Shown piece after piece: positions 1-6,913 of a stretch of 16,286 bases of DNA. The DNA is from JADHLJ01 sp038118725. GTDB taxonomy: Bacteria; Pseudomonadota; Alphaproteobacteria; Thalassobaculales; Thalassobaculaceae. The notes below the pieces were generated by a model, which was given only the letters and a program-made list of their open reading frames with translations, searched no databases and was not told the DNA's origin. The translations under genes were made by a program, and so were the position numbers. Positions within the stretch are counted from its first letter, which is position 1. Every line of letters starts with the position of its first letter. The stretch is taken from contig JAYOIK010000095.1 of assembly GCA_038118725.1 (NCBI GenBank), positions 1-16,286 on the forward strand, written 5' to 3'.

Positions 1-728
1 TTCAAGATCCCATGACCTCCCTGAACCCGGTTTTTACCGTCGGGTTTCAACTGATGGAGCCGCTGCGCAAGCACATGGGCCTGTCCAAGGCCGAGGCGCG
101 GGAGAAGGCGGCGTCGCTTCTGGCCCTGGTCGGCATCCCGTCGCCGGCGGACCGTCTCGATGATTTCCCGCATCAATTCTCCGGCGGGATGCGGCAACGG
201 GTGATGATCGCCATCGCGCTGGCCTGCGATCCCAAGCTGTTGATCGCGGACGAGCCGACCACCGCGCTGGATGTCACCATTCAGGCTCAGATCCTGGAAT
301 TGGTGCGCGACCTGCGCCGCGAGCTTGGCATGTCGATGATCTGGATCACCCATGATCTCGGCGTTGTCGCCGGCATCGCCGACCGGGTCGCGGTCATGTA
401 TGGCGGCCTGATCGTCGAGCACGCGGCGGTGGAGGATCTCTACGCCAACCCCAAGCATCCCTATACCCATGCCTTGCTGCAAACCCTGCCCAGCCTGGAC
501 AGCGAACGGGCCGAGAAACTGCAAAGCATTTCCGGACAGCCGCCGAGCCTCGATGCCGAGCCGACATCCTGTCCCTTCGCGCCGCGCTGTGAGTTCGCCT
601 TCGAGCGGTGCTTTCGCGAGAACCCGGCGATCCGCTCCACCAATGGCGGCTGGGCGGAGGATCGGGTGAGCCACGATGTCGCGTGCTGGTGGGATATCGA
701 GAAGGGGGCGCCGCGCGATGACGACTGA
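1..728 (+). CDS. Peptide ABC importer ATPase, DppD/OppD type (5' end cut by window)
   Basis: One of two ATP-hydrolysing subunits driving a dipeptide/oligopeptide-type importer at the inner face of the cytoplasmic membrane. The reading frame is open to the left edge: the first visible residues, QDPMTSLNP, are the Q-loop, so the Walker A motif lies upstream and the ATG at 12 is not the start. Still visible are the ABC signature FSGGMRQR (about nt 177-200), Walker B LLIADEPT with the D-loop TTALD (about 237-270), and the H-loop ITHD (about 345-356). The C-terminal oligopeptide-transporter extension has KHPYTHALL and four cysteines (SC, RC, RC, AC). In some characterised dipeptide transporters such cysteines bind an Fe-S cluster; whether they do here is inference. 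The last codons overlap the next ATPase gene by 11 nt, so the two are probably translationally coupled. The substrate cannot be told from an ATPase. Confidence 0.95.
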   Translation, partial: QDPMTSLNPVFTVGFQLMEPLRKHMGLSKAEAREKAASLLALVGIPSPADRLDDFPHQFSGGMRQRVMIAIALACDPKLLIADEPTTALDVTIQAQILELVRDLRRELGMSMIWITHDLGVVAGIADRVAVMYGGLIVEHAAVEDLYANPKHPYTHALLQTLPSLDSERAEKLQSISGQPPSLDAEPTSCPFAPRCEFAFERCFRENPAIRSTNGGWAEDRVSHDVACWWDIEKGAPRDDD

Positions 729-1731
729 CACCCTGAACCAGCCCGGCGCGCGAGACGAGACCACGCCGCTGATGCGGGTCGAGAATCTGAAAATGCATTT
801 CCCGATCCACGCCGGGATCTTTCGCCGCCAGGTCGGGACCATCAAGGCGGTGGACGGCATCACTTTCGACATCAAGCGGGGCGAAACACTCGGACTGGTC
901 GGGGAGAGCGGTTGCGGCAAGTCCACCGCCGGGCGGGTGATGCTTCGGCTATATGAGGCGACCGAGGGCAGGATCCTGCTGGACGGGGTAGATATCGCTC
1001 GGCTCAAGGGAGAACCTCTGCGTAAGATCCGTCCGCGCATGCAGATGGTCTTCCAAGACCCGCATGCCAGTCTCAACCCGCGCATGACCGTCGGCTCGAT
1101 TATCGCGGAACCGCTCGATGAGCATGGCCTGCTCAAAGGCGCGGAGCGCGAGGAAAGGGTCGAGGAGCTTTTGGACGCGGTCGGCCTCAACCCGGCCTTC
1201 ACCAATCGCTATCCGCATGAGTTTTCCGGTGGCCAGAGACAGCGGATCGGAATCGCCCGGGCCTTCGCGCTGAACCCCGAATTCATTGTCTGCGACGAGC
1301 CGATCGCGGCGCTTGACGTGTCGATCCAGGCCCAGGTGGTGAACCTGCTGGAGGATCTCCAGGCGCGGTTCGGCCTGACCTATCTCTTTATCAGCCATGA
1401 TCTGTCGATGGTCCGGCATATCGCCGACCGGGTCGCGGTCATGTATCTCGGCAAGATCGTCGAGCTGGCGTCGCGCCAGGACCTCTACGGCGCGCCCAAG
1501 CATCCCTATACCCAGGCGCTTCTCTCTGCGGTACCGATTCCGAACCCCGCCGTCGAGGCGACGCGGGAACATATCGTGCTGAAGGGGGATCTTCCCAGCC
1601 CGGCCAATCCTCCGGCGGGCTGCAACTTCTGCACCCGTTGTCCAATCGCGACCGATCTGTGTCGGGTCGAAGACCCGGAATGGCGCGAGATCGAACCCGG
1701 GCGTCACGTCGCCTGCCACTACGCGGAGTAG
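718..1731 (+). CDS. Peptide ABC importer ATPase, DppF/OppF type
   Basis: Second ATPase of the importer (337 aa), expected to pair with the upstream one. The start at ATG 718 is chosen over in-frame 676 because an AAGGGGG ribosome site lies about 8 nt before it and because the family begins close to here. Motifs are all intact: Walker A GESGCGKST (62-70), Q-loop Q113, signature FSGGQRQR (169-176), Walker B FIVCDEP (189-195), H-loop H227. The C-terminal extension carries KHPYTQALL (261-269) and the cysteines C302, C305, C308, C315 and C333. C305 is an extra one compared with the upstream paralogue. It shares a 27-nt identical block with the upstream ATPase gene (375-401 and 1420-1446). It sits 116 nt before the binding-protein gene, in an operon running D-F-A-B-C rather than the E. 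coli A-B-C-D-F order. Confidence 0.96.
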   Translation: MTTDTLNQPGARDETTPLMRVENLKMHFPIHAGIFRRQVGTIKAVDGITFDIKRGETLGLVGESGCGKSTAGRVMLRLYEATEGRILLDGVDIARLKGEPLRKIRPRMQMVFQDPHASLNPRMTVGSIIAEPLDEHGLLKGAEREERVEELLDAVGLNPAFTNRYPHEFSGGQRQRIGIARAFALNPEFIVCDEPIAALDVSIQAQVVNLLEDLQARFGLTYLFISHDLSMVRHIADRVAVMYLGKIVELASRQDLYGAPKHPYTQALLSAVPIPNPAVEATREHIVLKGDLPSPANPPAGCNFCTRCPIATDLCRVEDPEWREIEPGRHVACHYAE

Positions 1732-1741
1732 GGCGGCATGA

Positions 1742-1781
1742 CGACCGGACCCGATGCATGGGAGGAGAAACCATCCGGTCG
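1742..1781 (+). promoter_or_regulatory. Nested inverted repeat upstream of the binding-protein gene
   Basis: A perfect 8-bp inverted repeat, CGACCGGA (1742-1749) and TCCGGTCG (1774-1781), encloses a 24-nt interval. That interval itself begins with a small stem, CCC (1750-1752) and GGG (1760-1762), around GATGCAT. It lies just after the stop of the second ATPase gene and ends 66 nt before the binding-protein start. As RNA it could be a processing or stability element, or part of a DNA operator. There is no T-run, so it is not an obvious terminator. Function is inferred only. Confidence 0.4.
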
Positions 1782-1847
1782 GGAAACACACGCGGGGAAA
1801 GTCGGGGGAATCCGAAACGCCGCGTTCAACAGAGGGAGCTTTTCAAC

Positions 1848-3560
1848 ATGTTGAAGGCACGAAGTTTAATACTGGCCACGGCCGCCGCCGCGATGTTCGC
1901 GACCGCCGCCCATGCCGAGCGCGGCTCGGATGGCCAGCTTAAGATCCTGTATTGGCAGGCGCCGTCGATCCTGAACCCGTTCCTGTCGGGCGGCACCAAG
2001 GACATCCACGCCTCCTCGCTGATCATCGAGCCGCTGGCGCATTACGACACCGAGGGCAACATGGTGCCGGCGCTGGCCGAGGAAGTCCCGACCGTTGCCA
2101 ATGGCGGCGTATCGTCGGATCTGAAGTCGATCACCTGGAAACTGCTCAAGGGCGTCAAATGGTCGGACGGCACGCCGTTTACCGCGCATGACGTGGAATT
2201 CACCGCCGCCTATTGCCTTGATCCGGCCGGCGGCTGTAACGCGGCCGAACGCTTCCAGGACGTCACCTCGGTGAAGGCCGTGGATGACCACACCGTGCGG
2301 ATCGAGTTCAAGGTGCCGAAGCCGTTCCCCTATGGTCCCTTCGTCGGCTCGGAAGCGCCGATCATCCAGAAGGCGCAGTTCCAGAACTGCATGGGCGCCA
2401 AGGCCCCGACCTGCACCGATCAGAATTTCGGCACCATCGGCACCGGCCCGTTCAAGGTCGTGGAATTCAAGCCGAACGACGTTGTGCTCTATGAAGCGAA
2501 CGAGAACTATCGGATCGCCGACAAGCCGGCCTTCGCCTCGGTGCTTCTGAAGGGTGGTGGAGATGCCGTTTCCGCCGCGCGCGCGGTGTTGGAAACCGGT
2601 GAGTTCGACTATGCCTGGAACCTCCAGGTCGAGCCGGAAATCCTCACCACCATGGAAAAAAAGGGCAAGGGCGAGGTGATCTCGGCCTTCGGAACCTCGG
2701 TCGAGCGGCTGATGGTTCAGTTGACTAACCCGGACCCGGCATTGGGTGACAAACGGGCGACATATCAGGACGGCAAGAACCCGCATCCATTCCTGTCCGA
2801 TCCGGCGGTGCGCCGGGCCTTGTCCATGGCGATTGATCGTCAGATCCTGGTCGACGCGGGTTACGGTCAAGCCGGTCGGGTGACCTGTAACGTGCTTCCG
2901 GCCCCGGCGATCTATGCCTCGACCGCCAATGACTGGTGCAAGACCCAGGACATCGCCGGCGCCAACAAGCTGTTGGACGACGCGGGTTGGAAACGCGGCT
3001 CCGACGGCGTGCGCGAGAAGGACGGCGTGCGGCTTTCGATCCTGTATCAAACCTCGACCAACTCGGTCCGTCAGGGCACCCAGGCCTTCATCAAGCAGAT
3101 GTGGCAGGAAATCGGCGTCGAGACCGAGCTGAAAAACATCAGCGCCTCGGTCTTCTTCGGCGGCGACCAGTCCAGCCCGGATACGTTCCAGAAGCACTTC
3201 TCGGATATCGAGATGTACACCAACAACTTCAACGGAACCGATCCCGAGAACTACATGCTGCGTTGGACCTGCGATAAGATGCCCAGCCCGGAAACCCAGT
3301 GGATCGGCCAGAACATGCCGCGCTACTGCGATCCGGAATACGACAAGCTGGCGGCGCAGCTGGCCGAGACCGCGGCTATCGAGGAACGCGCGATCATCGC
3401 CAAGAAGATGAACGACATGCTCATCGACTACGGCGCGATCATTCCGCTGATCCATCGCGGCGGTGTCGCGGCCCGGGCCAACACGCTCGGCGGCGGCGCG
3501 TATCCGAATGTGTGGGACGCCACGCCCTGGAACATCCAGGACTGGCACCGCAAGAAGTAG
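1848..3560 (+). CDS. Periplasmic substrate-binding protein, peptide/family 5 type
   Basis: Extracytoplasmic binding protein (570 aa) that captures the substrate and delivers it to the permeases encoded downstream. ATG 1848 is preferred over upstream in-frame starts because AGAGGGAG (1831-1838) is a good ribosome site and the product then opens with a clear Sec signal peptide: MLKAR, a hydrophobic Ala-rich core, and AHA before Glu24 as the likely cleavage site. Family-5 hallmarks are an early LNPF (42-45), EPLAHYD (61-67), LKGVKWSDGTPFTAHDVEFT (100-119), and later PAVRRALSMAIDR. The mature part holds eight cysteines in four near pairs (for example C123/C130), which suggests disulfides; many family members have none. 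Length is typical. Ligand class (peptide, N-acyl amino acid or other) is not readable from sequence; the neighbouring amidohydrolase hints at an amide-linked compound. Confidence 0.95.
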   Translation: MLKARSLILATAAAAMFATAAHAERGSDGQLKILYWQAPSILNPFLSGGTKDIHASSLIIEPLAHYDTEGNMVPALAEEVPTVANGGVSSDLKSITWKLLKGVKWSDGTPFTAHDVEFTAAYCLDPAGGCNAAERFQDVTSVKAVDDHTVRIEFKVPKPFPYGPFVGSEAPIIQKAQFQNCMGAKAPTCTDQNFGTIGTGPFKVVEFKPNDVVLYEANENYRIADKPAFASVLLKGGGDAVSAARAVLETGEFDYAWNLQVEPEILTTMEKKGKGEVISAFGTSVERLMVQLTNPDPALGDKRATYQDGKNPHPFLSDPAVRRALSMAIDRQILVDAGYGQAGRVTCNVLPAPAIYASTANDWCKTQDIAGANKLLDDAGWKRGSDGVREKDGVRLSILYQTSTNSVRQGTQAFIKQMWQEIGVETELKNISASVFFGGDQSSPDTFQKHFSDIEMYTNNFNGTDPENYMLRWTCDKMPSPETQWIGQNMPRYCDPEYDKLAAQLAETAAIEERAIIAKKMNDMLIDYGAIIPLIHRGGVAARANTLGGGAYPNVWDATPWNIQDWHRKK

Positions 3561-3575
3561 GAGCGGTCGAGTTTC

Positions 3576-3603
3576 GGGCGGCCCGTCAACGCGCGGGCCG
3601 CCC
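3576..3603 (+). promoter_or_regulatory. Strong GC hairpin between binding-protein and permease genes
   Basis: GGGCGGCCCG (3576-3585) and CGGGCCGCCC (3594-3603) form a perfect 10-bp all-GC stem with an 8-nt loop, 15 nt after the binding-protein stop codon. It is followed by ACCGTTCCTCC rather than a T-run, so a full intrinsic terminator is unlikely. The position fits a partial terminator or a 3' mRNA-stabilising element that keeps binding protein in excess over permeases, as known for other ABC importer operons. The role is inferred. Confidence 0.65.
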
Positions 3604-3657
3604 ACCGTTCCTCCATTCATCCACCGCCTTTAGCACCAACAACGAACCGGGGTAGCC

Positions 3658-4671
3658 ATGTTTCGATATGCGATACGGCGCTTGCTATTCGCGATCCCGA
3701 CCTTGTTGGTGATTAGTTTCATCATATTCGCCTTGCTCGATCTGGCGCCGAGCGATCCGACCGCCCAGTTGCCGCTGACCATTCCCGAGGAAGTGCGGGA
3801 GATGATCAAGCTCAGCCTCGGCCTGGGCGAACCGTTTCACATTCGCTATCTCAAATGGCTCGAGCAATTCCTGGTCAACGAGCCTCTCAACCTGATCGAG
3901 CAGTTCTGGGGGATCGAGATCGGCAATTCCGAGGACCGGCTGCGGGTGCGGTCCTGGTCGACCCGGGCGCCGGTTGTCGACCTCATCGCCGCCCGGCTGC
4001 CGCAGACTCTCTCCGTGGTCGGCGTCTCGTATATCGTGGCGATCCTGATCGCGGTGCCGATCGGGGTGATCTCGGCCTACAAGCAATATTCGATCTTCGA
4101 CCAGATCGGCACCTTCGTCTCGATGATCGGTTTTTCCGTCCCGACCTTCTTCACCGGCACGGTTTTCATCGTGATCTTCAGCGTCATTCTCGGCTGGCTG
4201 CCGTCGATCTACGACACCACGCTGGAGGTGCGAGACCTCGATAGCTTCGTCGCCCAGTTCAAGCAAATGATCATGCCGGTCATGGTGCTCGGCCTGTTCA
4301 ACGCCGCCCAGCTCAGCCGCTTCATGCGGTCCTCGATGCTGGATAACCTGAACCAGGAATATGTCCGCACCGCGCGCTCCAAGGGGATGGCCGAACCGGT
4401 GGTCATCCTGATCCATGTCCTGCGGAACAGCATGATCCCGGTGGTCACGGTGATCGCGCTCGGCCTGCCCACGACCTTCGCCGGGGCGATCATCACCGAG
4501 CAGATCTTCCGCATCAACGGCGTCGGACAATTGCTGATCGGCGCCATCGAGGGCGCGGATATTCCGACGGTGCAGACCGTGACCTTCATCTTCGCGGTGC
4601 TGATCGTTCTGTTCAATCTGATCGCTGATTTGCTCTACGGCATGCTCGATCCAAGGATTCGCTATGACTGA
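3658..4671 (+). CDS. Peptide ABC importer permease, DppB/OppB type
   Basis: Integral membrane subunit (337 aa) forming half of the translocation channel. It starts MFRYAIRRLLFAIPTLLVIS, the typical N-terminus of this family, with the first membrane segment at about residues 9-29. Further hydrophobic segments lie at roughly 118-140, 150-180, 203-222, 262-285 and 305-330. The coupling (EAA-like) loop, YVRTARSKGMAE followed by LRNSMIP, is between the fourth and fifth of these and would contact the ATPases. The region between the first two segments (about 50-105) is longer than in E. coli DppB, a common variant. The ribosome site (GGGG about 10 nt upstream) is modest. The 97-nt gap before it contains the 3576-3603 hairpin. 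The stop overlaps the next permease start by 8 nt. Confidence 0.96.
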   Translation: MFRYAIRRLLFAIPTLLVISFIIFALLDLAPSDPTAQLPLTIPEEVREMIKLSLGLGEPFHIRYLKWLEQFLVNEPLNLIEQFWGIEIGNSEDRLRVRSWSTRAPVVDLIAARLPQTLSVVGVSYIVAILIAVPIGVISAYKQYSIFDQIGTFVSMIGFSVPTFFTGTVFIVIFSVILGWLPSIYDTTLEVRDLDSFVAQFKQMIMPVMVLGLFNAAQLSRFMRSSMLDNLNQEYVRTARSKGMAEPVVILIHVLRNSMIPVVTVIALGLPTTFAGAIITEQIFRINGVGQLLIGAIEGADIPTVQTVTFIFAVLIVLFNLIADLLYGMLDPRIRYD

Positions 4672-5599
4672 TTCCGTGCAAGGCCGAGTCCTCGCCGCCG
4701 AGGCGGAGGAAGTTGAACTCAGGCATCGTTCTCTCTGGCTGGACGTCTGGCATCAGTTCCGCTCGCACAAGGGCGCGATGGCGGGCGTGGGGGTGTTCGC
4801 GTTCATCGTTCTGGCGGTGCTGCTGGGTCCCTATATCCACGATATCGACCCGCAATACCTCGACTATAGAGCCAAGAACCAGGGCATGTCGTTGGCCCAT
4901 CCCATGGGCACCGACAATCTCGGCCGTGACATGTTCGCCCAGGTTCTGGCCGGCGGACGCACCTCGCTGGCGGTCGGTGTCACGGCGATGGCCTTGTCCC
5001 TGTCCCTCGGCACCCTGGTCGGGGTGATCGCCGGATTCTTCGCCCGGCTCGACGGGGTGCTGATGCGGTTGACCGATCTTTTCCTAGCATTGCCGATATT
5101 GCCGTTGCTTCTGGTGATCATCATGCTGTTCCGGGATACCCTGCGCTCGCTATTCGGGCCCGAGATCGGGATTTTCATCCTGATCGTTTTCGTCATCGGG
5201 ATCACCAGTTGGATGCAGACGGCGCGGATCGTGCGCGGCGAGGTGCTGGCGATCAAGGAGCGGGAATTCGTGCTGGCGGCGCGCAGCATCGGCACCCGCT
5301 CGCACAGAATGATTTTCCGCCACATCTTCCCAAACGTGCTGAGCCCGATCATGGTTTCGGCGACCCTCGGGGTGGCGGCGGCGATCATCACCGAAAGCGC
5401 GCTCAGTTTCCTCGGCCTCGGCTTTCCCTCGGACTTCCCGACCTGGGGCCGGTTGCTGTTCGACGGCGTGCCGTTTCTCAACATCAACCCCGCCCGGGTA
5501 ATCTGGCCGGGGCTGGCGATATCGCTCACCGTGTTGAGCGTGAACTATATCGGCGACGGATTGCGCGACGCGCTTGATCCCCGCATCCGCGGCCGCTGA
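4664..5599 (+). CDS. Peptide ABC importer permease, DppC/OppC type
   Basis: Second channel-forming permease (311 aa), expected to pair with the DppB-like subunit. It has the OppC N-terminal domain: a cytoplasmic lead of about 40 residues, WHQFRSHKGAMAGVGVFAF into the first membrane segment, then HPMGTDNLGRDMFAQVLAGG (about 84-103), a strongly conserved block. The coupling loop REFVLAARSIGTRSHRMIFR and HIFPNVLSPI are intact, as are ESALSFLGLG and PTWGRLL near the C-terminus. It ends DALDPRIRGR, as the family does. The ATG lies within ATGACTGA, overlapping the stop of the upstream permease, so translation is probably coupled. The amidohydrolase gene follows after 20 nt. Confidence 0.96.
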   Translation: MTDSVQGRVLAAEAEEVELRHRSLWLDVWHQFRSHKGAMAGVGVFAFIVLAVLLGPYIHDIDPQYLDYRAKNQGMSLAHPMGTDNLGRDMFAQVLAGGRTSLAVGVTAMALSLSLGTLVGVIAGFFARLDGVLMRLTDLFLALPILPLLLVIIMLFRDTLRSLFGPEIGIFILIVFVIGITSWMQTARIVRGEVLAIKEREFVLAARSIGTRSHRMIFRHIFPNVLSPIMVSATLGVAAAIITESALSFLGLGFPSDFPTWGRLLFDGVPFLNINPARVIWPGLAISLTVLSVNYIGDGLRDALDPRIRGR

Positions 5600-5619
5600 C
5601 CCACTCGAAAGGACATCCC

Positions 5620-6792
5620 ATGCCCATCAAGAACCGTATCGCCGAGTTCGACGCCGAGATGCGCGAATGGCGCCATGATTTCCACGCCCATCCGGAATTG
5701 CGTTTCGAGGAAGTCCGCACCGCCGGCATCGTCGCCGAGAAGCTGCGTGCCTGGGGCTACGAGGTGCATGAGGGGATTGCCGGCACCGGCGTGGTCGGGG
5801 TTCTGAAGGCCGGCGACGGAGACGGAAGCATCGGCATTCGCGCCGACATGGACGCGCTGCCGATGCAGGAGGAAGCGAACCCGGCCTACAAGTCCACGGT
5901 CGCCGGAAAAATGCACGCCTGCGGGCATGACGGCCACACCGCGACCCTACTCGGCGCCGCGAGATATCTAGCCGAGACCCGCAATTTCGACGGCACGGTG
6001 AACTTGATCTTCCAGCCCGCCGAGGAAGGCGGCGCCGGGGCCAAGAAGATGATCGACGACGGGCTGTTCAAGAATTTCCCCTGCGACTCGGTCTATGGGC
6101 TGCACAACATGCCGCAGATCCCGCGCGGCCAGTTCGCCATCCGCAAGGGCGCGCTGATGGCCGCCGCCGACGGGATGAAGATCACCATCAACGGCAAGGG
6201 CGGCCACGCCGCGATGCCGCATCTCGCCATTGATCCGATCGCCATCGGCACGCAGATCTATGCCGCCGCCCAGACCATCGTTTCGCGCCAGATCGACCCC
6301 TTCGACAAGGCGGTGATCAGCATCACCCAGTTCCACGCCGGAACCGCGAACAACGTCATTCCCGCCGAGGCGGTCCTGGATGCCTCGATCCGCACGGTCA
6401 GCCTCGAGACCCGCGACATGATCCGCGACAAGTTCAAGGCCATGTGCGCCTCCTTCGCGGCGCAACACGGGATCGAGATCACCTGTGATTACAAGGAAGG
6501 CTATCCGGTCACGCTCAACCATGACGACAATGTCGACCGTGTCGCCGAGGCCGCGGCGGAAGTTGTCGGCGCCGAGATGGTGGATACCGCGACCGTTCCG
6601 CTCATGGGCAGCGAGGACTTCTCCTACATGCTGGAGGAACGTCCGGGCGCATACATCTTCCTCGGCGGCGGGGACGAGACCCACGTGCATTCGGTGCATC
6701 ACCCGGAATACGACTACAATGACGAGAACCTGGTGACCGGGGCCAGCCTCTGGGCGACCCTGGTGGAGCGGGAGCTGCCGCGAAGCGCCTAG
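5620..6792 (+). CDS. M20-family metal-dependent amidohydrolase (hippurate hydrolase-like)
   Basis: Cytoplasmic metallo-amidohydrolase (390 aa) of the M20D group, whose members cleave N-acyl amino acids, hippurate or related amides. There is no signal peptide. Metal-site motifs are intact: RADMDALPM (74-82), HACGHDGHT (99-107, with C101 and H103), PAEEGGAG (133-140, with E135/E136), H162 in GLHNMP, and the C-terminal HHPEYDYND (360-368, with H361). The Cys ligand at 101 is characteristic of this subgroup. The dimerisation/lid domain spans about 183-295. AAAGGA about 8 nt before the ATG is a good ribosome site. It lies 20 nt after the importer permease in the same direction, so the imported compound is probably its substrate (inference). 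Hippurate, N-acetyl-amino acid or indole-amide specificity cannot be separated by eye. Confidence 0.93.
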   Translation: MPIKNRIAEFDAEMREWRHDFHAHPELRFEEVRTAGIVAEKLRAWGYEVHEGIAGTGVVGVLKAGDGDGSIGIRADMDALPMQEEANPAYKSTVAGKMHACGHDGHTATLLGAARYLAETRNFDGTVNLIFQPAEEGGAGAKKMIDDGLFKNFPCDSVYGLHNMPQIPRGQFAIRKGALMAAADGMKITINGKGGHAAMPHLAIDPIAIGTQIYAAAQTIVSRQIDPFDKAVISITQFHAGTANNVIPAEAVLDASIRTVSLETRDMIRDKFKAMCASFAAQHGIEITCDYKEGYPVTLNHDDNVDRVAEAAAEVVGAEMVDTATVPLMGSEDFSYMLEERPGAYIFLGGGDETHVHSVHHPEYDYNDENLVTGASLWATLVERELPRSA

Positions 6793-6913
6793 GGCAATAC
6801 CGGCTCATCACATCGGATTTGCGTTCGGCCCGTTGCTCGCCCCCCCATACTCGGCGATGATGTCCCGGTTTCGCTATTGAGAGCCGGTTCCCACAAATGC
6901 CGTCTGCGGTGAC
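6793..6913 (+). other. Intergenic region with a widely spaced inverted repeat
   Basis: This 121-nt gap separates the importer operon from the surface-carbohydrate gene. ACCGGCTC (6799-6806) and GAGCCGGT (6881-6888) are perfect 8-bp inverted repeats 74 nt apart, which could close a long-range stem or be chance. A run of seven C residues lies at 6840-6846. No convincing -35/-10 pair was found; CATACT at 6846-6851 has no well-spaced partner. No intrinsic terminator with a T-run is visible for the upstream operon. Confidence 0.3.

Noticed and set aside
949..1791. 280-residue minus-strand frame opposite the second ATPase gene
   Set aside because: Shadow frame; the opposing strand has every ABC ATPase motif in order.
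1866..3620. 584-residue open frame on the minus strand opposite the binding-protein gene
   Set aside because: It is a complement-strand shadow of a high-GC gene: the product is Arg/Gly/His-rich with no domain, while the + strand product has a signal peptide and clear family motifs.
3685..4530. 281-residue minus-strand frame rich in Asp, His and Arg opposite the DppB-like permease
   Set aside because: The composition is the reverse complement of hydrophobic membrane codons, a standard artefact.
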